The notes under the pieces: generated by a model
Seen by the model: the letters and a program-made list of their open reading frames with translations, nothing else
Told to the model about the DNA's origin: nothing
The model's database searches: none
Position numbers and translations under genes: made by a program
Shown here: piece by piece, positions 17,091-26,038 of the stretch
Layout of the letters: every line of letters starts with the position of its first letter
Numbering within the stretch: the stretch's first letter is position 1
Assembly (NCBI GenBank): GCA_016932575.1
Contig: JAFGCO010000053.1
Location: 1-35,452 of the forward strand
Source of the DNA: a bacterium
GTDB lineage: Bacteria > Zhuqueibacterota > QNDG01 > JAFGCO01
Length of the DNA stretch: 35,452 nt
Reading direction: 5' to 3'

Positions 17091-19421
17091 TTAATTATAA
17101 AGTTCCCAGACATATCCTATTCTAAAGGATCGTCCGGGCACTCCGAATCCATCCGTGAATGCGGCAGATGTGTCTAAAATATTGTCCAGAGAAAATGAGA
17201 TGATTCCATTTTGCATGATACGGAAAATACATTTGCCGTTTACAAGCCAGTCTGGCTGATGGTAAATAGTTAGAAGGTTTTCCAGTTCATATCCATAAAG
17301 GCTGTAAAACTCGGACCAGAAATGAGCCTGGATGACGATACGGCAATCCAGGTCATTGTCGAAAAATATATGGCGCGATGAGATTGTTGTTACTCCCCAA
17401 ATGTCCGGTCGTTCAAGCATCGATGTTCGCTGTTCCGTAGCGCGGGAGAGATTGCACACCAATGATGCCTGAAAATGAGACCCGAGGGTGAGGCTGGTCT
17501 GTGTTTCACAGCCGTAATATGTCTGTTGTCCTTTATTCCGATATAGGATACGGCCATCTTCTTCATCTAATTTAAGCAGTTGATCGGATGTTCGATAATA
17601 CCCGCAAATGGATGTGTTAAATGCAGGGCGCTGAATACGAATTCCCGTATCCCAGGACCACGCATATTCCGGATGTAATGATCCGTTGGAGGCCATGCGG
17701 TTTGAAAAATGGAGAAGTGTCCAGTGATCTCCATATGCAGGAGCAGTTGGAAGAAAATGCAGGCCGGTTTCTTCTGCAAGGGTGGGCTCCCGGAAGTTAC
17801 GACCCAGTCCCAACCATGTGGTCAGGCTCGTGTCCCGATTAAAAATGAAAAGCCCCTTGCCAAAGATAAGAGATTCATTCCCCCGGCGGTGACAGCCCAT
17901 CTGCAAGTCGATTACACCATCTGTCAGCAATGTCTGACGCATCTGCAGAAGGGCCTCCCAGTCCACACGGCGGGCATCAATCGTATCTGCCGAGAGGGAC
18001 TGTTCTTCGACCTGGATCTGCAAGGCGCCGAAATTGTTCCTGAATGGGATCTGTTGTTCCACGGTCCATTGGTTTCGATGCCCCTGAAGCGTGTCTTTTT
18101 GTGAGGAATAGTGATCACGCAGACGATATTTTGTGTTTGTGTGATGCCAGCTCAGTTGAACCGGCCAGTTTCCATGATAAAAGGTGGAGCGGAGCATATG
18201 ATCCGCCTGATCACGTTTTAAATTCGGATCCGACATGAAGACTGTGTCCAAGGGTGCCGTGACAGGATACTGGAGATCGGATTTGAATACATTATGAAGG
18301 ATTGTGTAACCGATCCCGATAGCGGGGAATGGTTGCCACTGAATGTCGGATCGTATTTGCTGGCTGTGATGTGTATAGCTCGTTCCTTCGCCTTCATTAT
18401 GCAGAAGCATTCCTGATAACAAGCTGAAATTATCAGTAAATTTTTGGCCAAAGGTCATGTCGAGATCACTCCACTTATTTGGGCCGGTTCGATACACGGC
18501 TTTTGTATAGGGCTGCGGCATATTGATTGATTTTGATTGTATGAATAGAGGCCCTCCCATGGCATTTTGTCCCGGACAAGCGGAAAGCGGATGAAGGCCG
18601 ATGCTTTTCACCATTTCAACAGGGATCAGTCTTAAATCTGCCATGCCCGTTACCGGATCTTTGAGTGCAAATCCGTTTAAATTAATTTGTGATTGATACA
18701 AAGGAGAACCCCATATTCGCAGTCCTGCCCAGTTTCCACCGTAACCCAGATTTCTGTAGCGGATTCCAGGCAGATATTGAACGAGATCGCCGAGATGGCG
18801 GTAATTGATCTCGGGCGTCTGATCGATCTGAATCTGATGCACATAGATTTGTGCAGTCACTTCGGGAGGCCGGAAAGTGATCAGCAGAACACCTGCCATG
18901 ACAAACAATGCACGATGCTTTTGAATCCACTGAACAAGAAGCGGGACGACTGTTATAAAAATGATCGTATTTACAATAAGGTGGGTCAGATACAGAGGGG
19001 CTCCTGCAAGCATGCTGACACACAGCTGATCATAAGGAACGCTGCTGCTTACAAGGTATCCGAGCGTCGTGAGTGCTGCAAATAATAATGTGCAGAGGAA
19101 TCCTGCAAGTCCTGAAACGATGACCAAAGGTACCCCTTTTTTGATTATCAGATGCTTTGAAATGCCTCCGGCCGCTCCTGTGATGGTCATAGACAGGATC
19201 ATTGCGATCAGAAGCGGCGGCGGTGCAATGCCCTGTGGATTCAGAATCCCGTAAATGGTTTCTGTTGCTAATCCGCCGAGAATACCGAACCGGATTCCCA
19301 TAACATAGCCGCATAAAAATACGGTGGCTGTCACCAGTTCAACATTAGGAACAGCCATAAATGTGTAACCCAGGACCACACCCAGGGCAATAAAGGCGGC
19401 CAAAAGGACGTAAGGTTTCAT
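17091..19421 (-). CDS. ECF-transporter S-component-like domain fused to a TonB-dependent receptor
   Basis: One uninterrupted frame of 776 residues. Residues 1-168 are a polytopic membrane domain with about six hydrophobic helices (about 4-22, 29-46, 47-61, 68-87, 97-124, 143-166). PNVELVTATVFLCGYVMGIR (25-44) resembles ECF S-components of the cobalamin (CbrT-like) type. Residues 168-190 (KHRALFVMAGVLLITF, ending VTA before Q191) look like a signal peptide with a signal peptidase I site. Residues about 200-300 read as a TonB-receptor plug (LGDLVQYLPGIRYRNLGYGG, SQINLNGFALKDP, NAMGGPLFIQS). Residues about 305-776 are alternating beta-barrel strands ending GRSFRIGYVWELYN. The receptor part (about 586 residues) is BtuB-sized. 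No stop or ribosome-binding site separates the halves. The substrate is inferred, vitamin B12 being the best guess. A promoter lies at 19485-19513. Confidence 0.8.
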   Translation of the reverse strand: MKPYVLLAAFIALGVVLGYTFMAVPNVELVTATVFLCGYVMGIRFGILGGLATETIYGILNPQGIAPPPLLIAMILSMTITGAAGGISKHLIIKKGVPLVIVSGLAGFLCTLLFAALTTLGYLVSSSVPYDQLCVSMLAGAPLYLTHLIVNTIIFITVVPLLVQWIQKHRALFVMAGVLLITFRPPEVTAQIYVHQIQIDQTPEINYRHLGDLVQYLPGIRYRNLGYGGNWAGLRIWGSPLYQSQINLNGFALKDPVTGMADLRLIPVEMVKSIGLHPLSACPGQNAMGGPLFIQSKSINMPQPYTKAVYRTGPNKWSDLDMTFGQKFTDNFSLLSGMLLHNEGEGTSYTHHSQQIRSDIQWQPFPAIGIGYTILHNVFKSDLQYPVTAPLDTVFMSDPNLKRDQADHMLRSTFYHGNWPVQLSWHHTNTKYRLRDHYSSQKDTLQGHRNQWTVEQQIPFRNNFGALQIQVEEQSLSADTIDARRVDWEALLQMRQTLLTDGVIDLQMGCHRRGNESLIFGKGLFIFNRDTSLTTWLGLGRNFREPTLAEETGLHFLPTAPAYGDHWTLLHFSNRMASNGSLHPEYAWSWDTGIRIQRPAFNTSICGYYRTSDQLLKLDEEDGRILYRNKGQQTYYGCETQTSLTLGSHFQASLVCNLSRATEQRTSMLERPDIWGVTTISSRHIFFDNDLDCRIVIQAHFWSEFYSLYGYELENLLTIYHQPDWLVNGKCIFRIMQNGIISFSLDNILDTSAAFTDGFGVPGRSFRIGYVWELYN

Positions 19422-19484
19422 GAATCAGAGCTCATTATCAAATAGAAAACTGACCCTAAGCCGGTTCAGGGATCAATTATGCCC

Positions 19485-19513
19485 AATATATTTATTCTTG
19501 GCATGATTGTCAA
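19485..19513 (-). promoter_or_regulatory. Sigma70-type promoter of the fusion transporter gene
   Basis: The - strand carries TTGACA (19513-19508), a 17-base spacer and TATATT (19490-19485). This near-consensus promoter lies about 64 bases upstream of ATG 19421. The expected leader of about 57 bases is too short for a cobalamin riboswitch, and no B12 box was seen. The position just past the end of comEC indicates that the fusion gene has its own transcription start. Confidence 0.7.
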
Positions 19514-19566
19514 GCCAAAAGACCTGAGAAGAAAATCCGACCTTTAACATGATGCTTCAAAGAGAC

Positions 19567-21951
19567 TTACCACATTTCATGCGACAGATTTTTGCCATCC
19601 GATCGAAACATCAAAGCGCCTTCATGATCGGTTCGATGGATTTCGATCTCCAGTTCAGAAAGTACGTGCAGTGTCGCGGGATCCGGATGGCCAAACCGGT
19701 TGTTTTTCCCGACGGAAATAATGGCATGCTTTGGTTGGACTCTGTTTAAGAATGTCTGACTGCTTGCCGTATGGCTGCCGTGATGTCCGATTTTAAGTAT
19801 ATCTGCGGACAGGGATTCAAACGACTGGCAGAGCCGGTTCTCTGCAGGTGTTTCAGCATCTCCCATGAAAAGAAACCGGTGTTTTCCAAATAAAAGCAGG
19901 GCCACGACAGACCGGTTGTTTACATTACGATGATGACTCATTGTTTGATCCGGAGAAAGAAAATAAAAATGTGCTCCAGGAAAAATCAGGCTGTCCAGTG
20001 CAGTGATTAATTTTATCGGGATTTGCTTTGTATGAATGGTCTCAAGCAGCTCGTGCATGGGTTTGCCGGAAGCGAGGGTATCGCTGACGATAAATTGATC
20101 GATCTTGAATGCATTGACCAGTGAAATCAACCCGCCCGCATGATCGTTATGCGAATGTGTGAGAATGACGGCTTCTATTTTCCGGATGCCCTTTTGATTT
20201 AAATAGGGGATCAAAATCCGCTTTCCGGTATCAAATCCGGCGTGACGGTCGCCGCCGTCAATGATCAGGGTTCGATGTCTGGGAAGGTGAATAACGGCCG
20301 CATCTCCCTGGCCGACGTCCAGCTGCACGTAAGTTATTTTTGAAGCAGAGCTGGTCAGAGCGGCGTGCCAGACCATCAGGTTCAGGAATATGACTGAAAT
20401 AAAAATGAGCCGTTTTCTCCAAACGGGATGATGCCAATGAAAAATCAGGAACAAGGCGGACAGATAGAGACCGATATGGTAGTTATTGGGTGTCTGAAGA
20501 GTGATATTCAGATACGGAACGGTCTGCAGCATTTTGGCGATACACAACAGCAAACGGACAAGAATATCGGTGAATCCTGCATAGATTTCCGCGATCCATA
20601 CACTGACCGGCGCACATAACAATACTGTAAATCCGTAGGCCACAATCAGAGCCGCCAGAGGAACAGCAAAAAGATTGGCCAGGACACCGAATACCGGAAA
20701 ACGGTTAAAGGTTAAAACCACGACAGGCAGTGTGCCGATCTGGGCGGACAGGGAAACAAGAAACAGCAGCCAGAGGTTTTTAAATCCGCGGCGCTTTATG
20801 CACCAGGCATCCATTTGACGGAATCCGGGCAGGGTTTTCCACTTTGGATAAAAATAGAGGATCGAAAAAACCGCGGAAAAGGAAAGCTGAAATCCTGCAT
20901 CGAAGAGCATAAACGGATTGATGAGTAATAATATGAGGGCGGCGACGCTCAATGTATTGAAAGGATTGCTTTGTCTTTCAAGATGCTGACCAGCGAGGTA
21001 CACACAGGCCATGATGGTGGCCCGAACCACCGGCGGTTTGCTCTCGGTGATCAGACAGTACAACAACAGTCCTGAAATTGTCAAAACCGTACGCCAGGAC
21101 TGCGGCATGCGGATCAATGTGAAACAGGTACATAAAAAAAGAAGCACGAATCCCACATGCAGACCGCTGACCGCCAGCACGTGAATAATCCCGATTTTTG
21201 CAAAGGATTCACGCATTTCCTCCGAAATATCGGTCCGGTCTCCGAGAATCAGGGCCTTGAGCAGGATTTCGGAGTCTCCGGTAAAAAATTGTTCCAATGT
21301 TCGCATGATCCATCTGCGTGCGGGATAGACACAGTGCCGGAGCAGAATGTGTCCCTTGTTCACTCCTGTCAGGACAAGCGGCGTCCCCTTTGCGGGGATG
21401 AAAAGGCCGGAAACGTTTCGCGTGAGCAGGTAGGCTCTGTAATCGAATCCGCCGGGATTTCGCCGGGAAGCCGGTGGCAAAATATGTCCGGTGGCAATGA
21501 TTTGATCTCCGTAAACAAGAGAACCGGAACTCTCGCGGTAACGGGTCAGCCTTAAACGACCGCAGACAGGCAGCCATCCCCGTTGGGTGTAGACGCTGTC
21601 CGCAGCGAGCCAGTATACGGTTCTTTCAGGCCGGTATTCCGGATCTCTGAACAGATGCGCTTTGAATGAAAGGTCTTTATCAACCGGCAGGTTTGAAAGA
21701 TGATTGGCCGGGTGCCAGTACGCCATATTCAGCCGCATCCAGCCTGTCATACAAATCATCAGGGCCAGTATCCAGGATCGTCCGAAATGAATTTTCCACA
21801 GAGCCAAGGTGCTGGTGAGCAGAATAAGAAGCACGGATATGCAGATCCAGCTTGAAAAATGCATCGGCCTGCATGGCCCGGCCAGTATGCCCAATGCAAG
21901 CAGCAGGGTGGTTTTCACAGCAGGAAGATGCTTCATAGAAACAGCACCCAT
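19567..21951 (-). CDS. comEC: ComEC/Rec2-type DNA uptake channel
   Basis: The 794-residue protein has the three ComEC parts. An N-terminal membrane and OB-like domain spans about 15-180 (GDQIIATGHILPP, GGFDYRAYLLTRNVSG). The competence core spans about 220-500, with GDRTDISEEMRESFAKIGII, HVLAVSGLHVGF and many helices. A metallo-beta-lactamase-like domain spans about 525-790, with LDVGQGDAAVIHLPR and the metal motif HSHNDH at 599-604, plus GHHGSHTASS. ComEC passes one DNA strand through the inner membrane during transformation; the metallo-lactamase domain probably degrades the other strand. The ATG at 21951 is used; ATG 21936 is an alternative. No other competence gene is in the window. Confidence 0.93.
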   Translation of the reverse strand: MGAVSMKHLPAVKTTLLLALGILAGPCRPMHFSSWICISVLLILLTSTLALWKIHFGRSWILALMICMTGWMRLNMAYWHPANHLSNLPVDKDLSFKAHLFRDPEYRPERTVYWLAADSVYTQRGWLPVCGRLRLTRYRESSGSLVYGDQIIATGHILPPASRRNPGGFDYRAYLLTRNVSGLFIPAKGTPLVLTGVNKGHILLRHCVYPARRWIMRTLEQFFTGDSEILLKALILGDRTDISEEMRESFAKIGIIHVLAVSGLHVGFVLLFLCTCFTLIRMPQSWRTVLTISGLLLYCLITESKPPVVRATIMACVYLAGQHLERQSNPFNTLSVAALILLLINPFMLFDAGFQLSFSAVFSILYFYPKWKTLPGFRQMDAWCIKRRGFKNLWLLFLVSLSAQIGTLPVVVLTFNRFPVFGVLANLFAVPLAALIVAYGFTVLLCAPVSVWIAEIYAGFTDILVRLLLCIAKMLQTVPYLNITLQTPNNYHIGLYLSALFLIFHWHHPVWRKRLIFISVIFLNLMVWHAALTSSASKITYVQLDVGQGDAAVIHLPRHRTLIIDGGDRHAGFDTGKRILIPYLNQKGIRKIEAVILTHSHNDHAGGLISLVNAFKIDQFIVSDTLASGKPMHELLETIHTKQIPIKLITALDSLIFPGAHFYFLSPDQTMSHHRNVNNRSVVALLLFGKHRFLFMGDAETPAENRLCQSFESLSADILKIGHHGSHTASSQTFLNRVQPKHAIISVGKNNRFGHPDPATLHVLSELEIEIHRTDHEGALMFRSDGKNLSHEMW

Positions 21952-22064
21952 AATTCATCAATTTTGAATGAAATTTTAAAAAGCAGCGACCTTTTATAAT
22001 AATTAAAATGAAAGTAAAATGAAAATGAAAAATGCTTAAAATTCTGAAAAATTCGGGAATCTGC

Positions 22065-22092
22065 TTGATTTCGGCTGGATAAGTACTATATT
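22065..22092 (+). promoter_or_regulatory. Probable promoter of the secreted propeller protein
   Basis: TTGATT (22065-22070), 16 bases, then TATATT (22087-22092). Transcription would start near 22099 and make a leader of about 209 bases before ATG 22308. The rest of the intergenic space (21952-22064) is AT-rich, with repeated AAAATG units at 22005-22035, and probably holds the comEC promoter on the - strand, which could not be resolved. Confidence 0.5.
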
Positions 22093-22142
22093 GTAATATA
22101 TTCCATTTGAGAGACATCATCCGGAAAACTGCTCAACAGAGG

Positions 22143-22248
22143 TTTCAGCCTGCCGCTGAAAAGAAAATTACCGTTATTCATACGGTTGGCAGGCTTGGTT
22201 TCCTGTCTGAAATGATCCCTGAGGATTGAAATCCGTCCTGTCAGGGAT
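22143..22248 (+). ncRNA. Structured 5' leader with alternative hairpins, class unknown
   Basis: TTTCAGC (22143-22149) and GCTGAAA (22155-22161) form a perfect 7-bp stem with loop CTGCC. The same loop and its flank, GCCTGCC (22148-22154), can instead pair with GGCAGGC (22188-22194), enclosing ACCGT/ACGGT (22170-22174, 22182-22186). The second pairing competes with the first stem or forms a pseudoknot with it. Downstream, ATCCCTGA (22215-22222) pairs with TCAGGGAT (22241-22248) and encloses GGAT/ATCC around a UGAA loop. Such mutually exclusive pairings are typical of cis-regulatory RNAs. No known riboswitch consensus was recognised. Confidence 0.4.
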
Positions 22249-22307
22249 ATCGTATTGACAGACGAATGCCTCTTAAAGTCGAAGTGAAATCAAAAAAGGA
22301 GAGACCG

Positions 22308-25300
22308 ATGCAGGATCGATCTGACAGAACCGGGGTTTTATGGGTGATTGCGTTATCCGTGATTCTAAGCTGGTCATGGGTGCTGGCGGGAGGAGGATCG
22401 GACCGGACGAACGTGCCGGCGGATCTGAATGAGGGGATGGTTTGGGAAGCATTGGGAAGCGGGGTGAACGGAAGCGTTCGTACCATCGACTGCTTCGGGA
22501 ACAATGTCTATGTGGGCGGAAAATTTACTATGGCAGGCGGTGTGCCTGTGAAAAATATTGCCAGATGTAACGGTCAGGCCTGGTCAGCGCTCGGGCCCGG
22601 GGATGAGGAGAACAGGTGGTATCGCGTAGACAAAATTGTGTGTGATGATGATGGTGAGGTTTATGTGTTAGGCTGTGATGACGTTTATTTACTTCCGTAT
22701 TGTGTCAAAAAATGGGACGGGAGTGTCTGGAAAAACATCGTCTGTACGATAGAGGAGTCCTGGTTTAAGGATATGGATGTTTCACAAAACAGAGTCTATA
22801 TTGGCGAGACTATTAAACCTGCTCCCTATAATAATGACTCTTGGATTTTTTATTATGAAGATGATCAGTATAGGCATTGGCTTGCACAATTAACAGGATA
22901 TTATAATTCTGCTTTTATTTGGGATATTGAATTTCATAATAACAATTTATATTGCGCAGGAGGTTTTAATCATGTATCAGGATATTCAGGAAAAGTCGGC
23001 GGGCTTGCCAAATGGGACGGCCAGTCCTGGAGTGCTTTTGGAACCGGAGAAGGGGATGCCGTAAGCTTAATTGCTGCTGCCGGAGATAATATTTATGTTT
23101 ATGGCTGGTTCACAGAAATCGGAGGGATTTCAGCCAATCATATCGCCAAATGGGACGGGAGCACATGGTCGGCTCTGGGTAGTGGTGTGAAGTGGTCTGT
23201 GAATGAGAAGGTTTCAGCAATGGCTGCTTCCGGTGATTTTTTGTATATTGCAGGAATTGAAGAGGTCGGCGGCGTGACAGTGCATGGCCTTGCCAGATGG
23301 GACGGCCAGGCCTGGGGCGCATTCTTCGGGGGCGGATTGAAGGGATCCGTGAGAGTGATTGCCTGTTCGGGTGACAATGTGTATATCGGAGGGGATTTTA
23401 CTGAAATCGACGGTGTGTCCTGCAATAATATTGCTGTCTATCAACCCTATCAGGCTCAGGCGGATGTTTCCACAGTGCTGAGCGAAAGGACGCCGGAATC
23501 CCTGTCGAATCAAAAAGATTCATCCCTGGGCTGTGCCTGGATCGATTTTGACAGTGACGGCGATCCGGACCTGTTTACGGCCAATGACAACGGGGAGACG
23601 GATGCGTTCTATTCGAATACCGGCGGGCTTTTTTCATCCCAGGCCGCGGATCCTTTGACCGCGGAGGCTTTCAACTCCACCGGCGCCACCTGGGGGGATT
23701 TTGACAATGACGGCCGCCCGGATGTGTATGTGAGCCACAGGAACGCCCCCGGCTCTCTGTACCGGAACACCGGGAACGGCACATTTGAATCCGTCCCCCT
23801 GATGACGGATGCAGTTAATTCATTTGGAGCCGCCTGGGCCGATTATGATTCGGACGGATTTCTGGATCTGGTTGTGACCGTGTCCAATGATGTGAACCGG
23901 CTTTATCACAATCAGGGCGACGGAACCTTCATGCGAATTACCGAAGGCGACCTTGTCAATGATGTGGCCGCATCCCTAAACGCTGCCTGGTGTGATTACG
24001 ACCTGGACGGCGACCCGGATCTGTTTGTGGCCAATGGCAGTGATGAAAACAACCAGCTCTACCGGAACAACGGAGACGGCAGTTTTTCAAAAATCACCGA
24101 AGGCTCTCTTGTGAATGATGTCGGTAACTCCTGGAGCGCCAGCTGGGGGGATTATAACGGCGACCGTTATCCGGACCTGTTCGTGGCCAACAATGACCAG
24201 CCCAATGCGCTATATAAAAATTTGAAAGACGGCACCTTTCAGAAGATCCAGACCGGTCCGGTTGTGACGGACAGCGATCATTCGCGGAGCAGTGCCTGGG
24301 CGGATGTGGACAATGACGGGGACCTGGATCTGTTCGTATCCAACCGGCATGATGACAGCAAATTGTACCTGAATCGCGGACTGGGGAATTTTGACCGGTA
24401 TGTGATCGGCAGCGGCAACTGGCGGGGTGCTTCGTTCGGGGACATGGACCTGGACGGCGACATGGATCTTTTTGTATGCGAAGATGGCGGTTCCAATCAC
24501 TTATATGCGAATACCGGGGGCAATGTCAATCACTGGCTTCAGGTCCAATGCATCGGAACCCGGTCCAATGCTTCGTCCATCGGCGCCAAGGTCCGGATAA
24601 AAGCCACCATAAAAGGGCACACTGGCTGGCACATTCGTGTGATTGCGGGCCAGACCGGATACGGCAGTCAGAACGAAATGATCGCCCATTTCGGGCTTAA
24701 CAAAACAGAGAACGTGGACAACCTCCGGATTGAATGGCCCAGCGGCGCGGTTTGGGATACGACCGGTGTGGCCGCGGATCAGCGGCTGGTCATTACAGAG
24801 AGAACATCTGTAATCTCGAATCAACCTCCCCTTGCTGTCAATGATACGATTTCAATCAAGCAGGACAGCCTTGTCACGATTTTTGTTCAGCAAAACGACT
24901 CTGATCCGGACGGTGATCCGTTATTCATTCAGTCCCTCAATACGGCCGGGATCCTGGGAATCGCCCTGATCAATCCTGGCGACACCACCCTGACCTATGT
25001 TCCGGAATCCGGATTCACCGGTACGGACAGCCTGGTTTATGTGGTTTCCGATGAACACGGCGGACTGGATACGGCCTCGGTTTTTGTGACAGTGATTGCA
25101 TTGAATCATCCGCCGCTTGCCGTGAATGACAGCCTGACCATTTCACAGGACAGTACGGTGGTCATTCCTGTTTTAGAGAACGATTCGGATCCGGACGGGA
25201 ACGCGCTGTCCATTCTGGAAGCCGGAGATCCCGGGTCCGCAGGCACTGTGACGATTAATGAAGGAGACACGACCCTGACATTCGTGCCCGCCGCGGGATA

Positions 25301-25697
25301 TCACGGGGAAGCGTCGTTTGATTATGTCATTTCCGACGGAAACGGGGGCCTGGACACGGCCACGGTCCATATCACGATCGAGCAATCGAGCCGGGTTTTG
25401 AGAACCGGGGGGATTCCGCTTGATTATGCGCTTTATCAGAACACCCCCAATCCCTTTAATCCGTCCACAGACATCCGTTACGATCTGCCGGAAGCCTCGG
25501 ATGTCCGGCTCACCGTATATGACATGCTGGGGAAACGCATTATCCGGCTGGTTCAGGAGAAACAGGCGCCCGGGTGCTACCGGGTGACCTGGGACGGATG
25601 TGATGATGCCGGTCGGCTGGTGCCGTCGGGTGTGTATATTATCCGGCTGCAGTCGGACCGGTTTCAGCAGGTGCGGAAGATGCTGCTGGTGCGGTAA
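22308..25697 (+). CDS. Secreted multidomain FG-GAP/UnbV protein with C-terminal sorting domain
   Basis: The product has 1129 residues. A signal peptide (residues 1 to about 28, RTGVLWVIALSVILSWSWVLAGG) is followed by a repeat region (about 35-385) of WDGxxWSALG and GDNVYVGGxFTxxGG units that should form a propeller. Seven FG-GAP/VCBS motifs (about 413-722) follow, such as DFDSDGDPDLF, DYDLDGDPDLF and DMDLDGDMDLF, with DxDxDG calcium loops. Next are an ASPIC/UnbV domain (about 742-830, GAKVRIKATIKG, RIEWPSG), two Ig/cadherin-like domains (about 839-1027, both opening PPLAVND) and a FlgD-like sorting module with YQNTPNPFNPST. ATG 22308 is chosen over an in-frame ATG at 22266 because AAGGAGAG lies 5-6 bases upstream and it places the signal peptide at the N-terminus. 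Likely exported by a type IX-like pathway; ligand unknown. Confidence 0.9.
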   Translation: MQDRSDRTGVLWVIALSVILSWSWVLAGGGSDRTNVPADLNEGMVWEALGSGVNGSVRTIDCFGNNVYVGGKFTMAGGVPVKNIARCNGQAWSALGPGDEENRWYRVDKIVCDDDGEVYVLGCDDVYLLPYCVKKWDGSVWKNIVCTIEESWFKDMDVSQNRVYIGETIKPAPYNNDSWIFYYEDDQYRHWLAQLTGYYNSAFIWDIEFHNNNLYCAGGFNHVSGYSGKVGGLAKWDGQSWSAFGTGEGDAVSLIAAAGDNIYVYGWFTEIGGISANHIAKWDGSTWSALGSGVKWSVNEKVSAMAASGDFLYIAGIEEVGGVTVHGLARWDGQAWGAFFGGGLKGSVRVIACSGDNVYIGGDFTEIDGVSCNNIAVYQPYQAQADVSTVLSERTPESLSNQKDSSLGCAWIDFDSDGDPDLFTANDNGETDAFYSNTGGLFSSQAADPLTAEAFNSTGATWGDFDNDGRPDVYVSHRNAPGSLYRNTGNGTFESVPLMTDAVNSFGAAWADYDSDGFLDLVVTVSNDVNRLYHNQGDGTFMRITEGDLVNDVAASLNAAWCDYDLDGDPDLFVANGSDENNQLYRNNGDGSFSKITEGSLVNDVGNSWSASWGDYNGDRYPDLFVANNDQPNALYKNLKDGTFQKIQTGPVVTDSDHSRSSAWADVDNDGDLDLFVSNRHDDSKLYLNRGLGNFDRYVIGSGNWRGASFGDMDLDGDMDLFVCEDGGSNHLYANTGGNVNHWLQVQCIGTRSNASSIGAKVRIKATIKGHTGWHIRVIAGQTGYGSQNEMIAHFGLNKTENVDNLRIEWPSGAVWDTTGVAADQRLVITERTSVISNQPPLAVNDTISIKQDSLVTIFVQQNDSDPDGDPLFIQSLNTAGILGIALINPGDTTLTYVPESGFTGTDSLVYVVSDEHGGLDTASVFVTVIALNHPPLAVNDSLTISQDSTVVIPVLENDSDPDGNALSILEAGDPGSAGTVTINEGDTTLTFVPAAGYHGEASFDYVISDGNGGLDTATVHITIEQSSRVLRTGGIPLDYALYQNTPNPFNPSTDIRYDLPEASDVRLTVYDMLGKRIIRLVQEKQAPGCYRVTWDGCDDAGRLVPSGVYIIRLQSDRFQQVRKMLLVR

Positions 25698-25935
25698 AAA
25701 CGGGAGACAAGAAAGAAATGGGGAAATAGGGGATATACGGGAAATAGAGGAAATGTAGAGTCGTAGAGTCATTGGTTGAGTGACGGAAACGGAGCATGGG
25801 AGAGAAGGAGAGAGAAAGAATCAAGAGACAAGAATCAAGAATCAAGATAAAAGACAAAAAATTAAAGATAAAATCCGAAATACGAATATTGAAATCTTAA
25901 AACAAATTCAAAGCAGGAAATTCAAATTTCCTAAA
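25698..25935 (+). repeat. Purine-rich degenerate repeat tract
   Basis: After the stop at 25697 the + strand is almost entirely A and G for about 240 bases. It includes iterated AGAATCAAGA units (about 25818-25848), a segment of the ATCCGAAATACGAATATTGA kind (25873-25892), and a perfect palindrome GGAAATTCAAATTTCC (25916-25931). There is no coding signal. It looks like an accumulation of short intergenic repeats, possibly decayed. Confidence 0.5.
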
Positions 25936-25987
25936 TTTTGAGAGAAAATAGTGGGATCCCTCCCGGATTAATAATTGCCGGGACAGG

Positions 25988-26038
25988 CCTTGTCAGGGGG
26001 AGCAAACCCCCTCCTCGATCCAGAGAGCGGATCGAGGT
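25988..26038 (+). repeat. Degenerate copy of the 43-bp palindromic repeat
   Basis: This stretch has the same plan as the repeats that follow: CTTGTCAGGGGG, then an A-rich linker, a CCCCCT block and a hairpin. Here the hairpin is CTCGATC with GATCGAG, not the CCAGC/GCTGG hairpin of the later units. The stem is conserved in form but not in sequence, which suggests selection on structure or an older diverged unit. Confidence 0.6.

Noticed and set aside
18880-18960. Two overlapping genes instead of one fusion
   Set aside because: Both parts are in the same frame with no stop between them, and no Shine-Dalgarno site precedes the receptor part. Kept only as an alternative through rare internal initiation.
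19422-19480. Cobalamin riboswitch ahead of the fusion transporter
   Set aside because: The leader is only about 57 bases and no B12-box-like sequence was seen.
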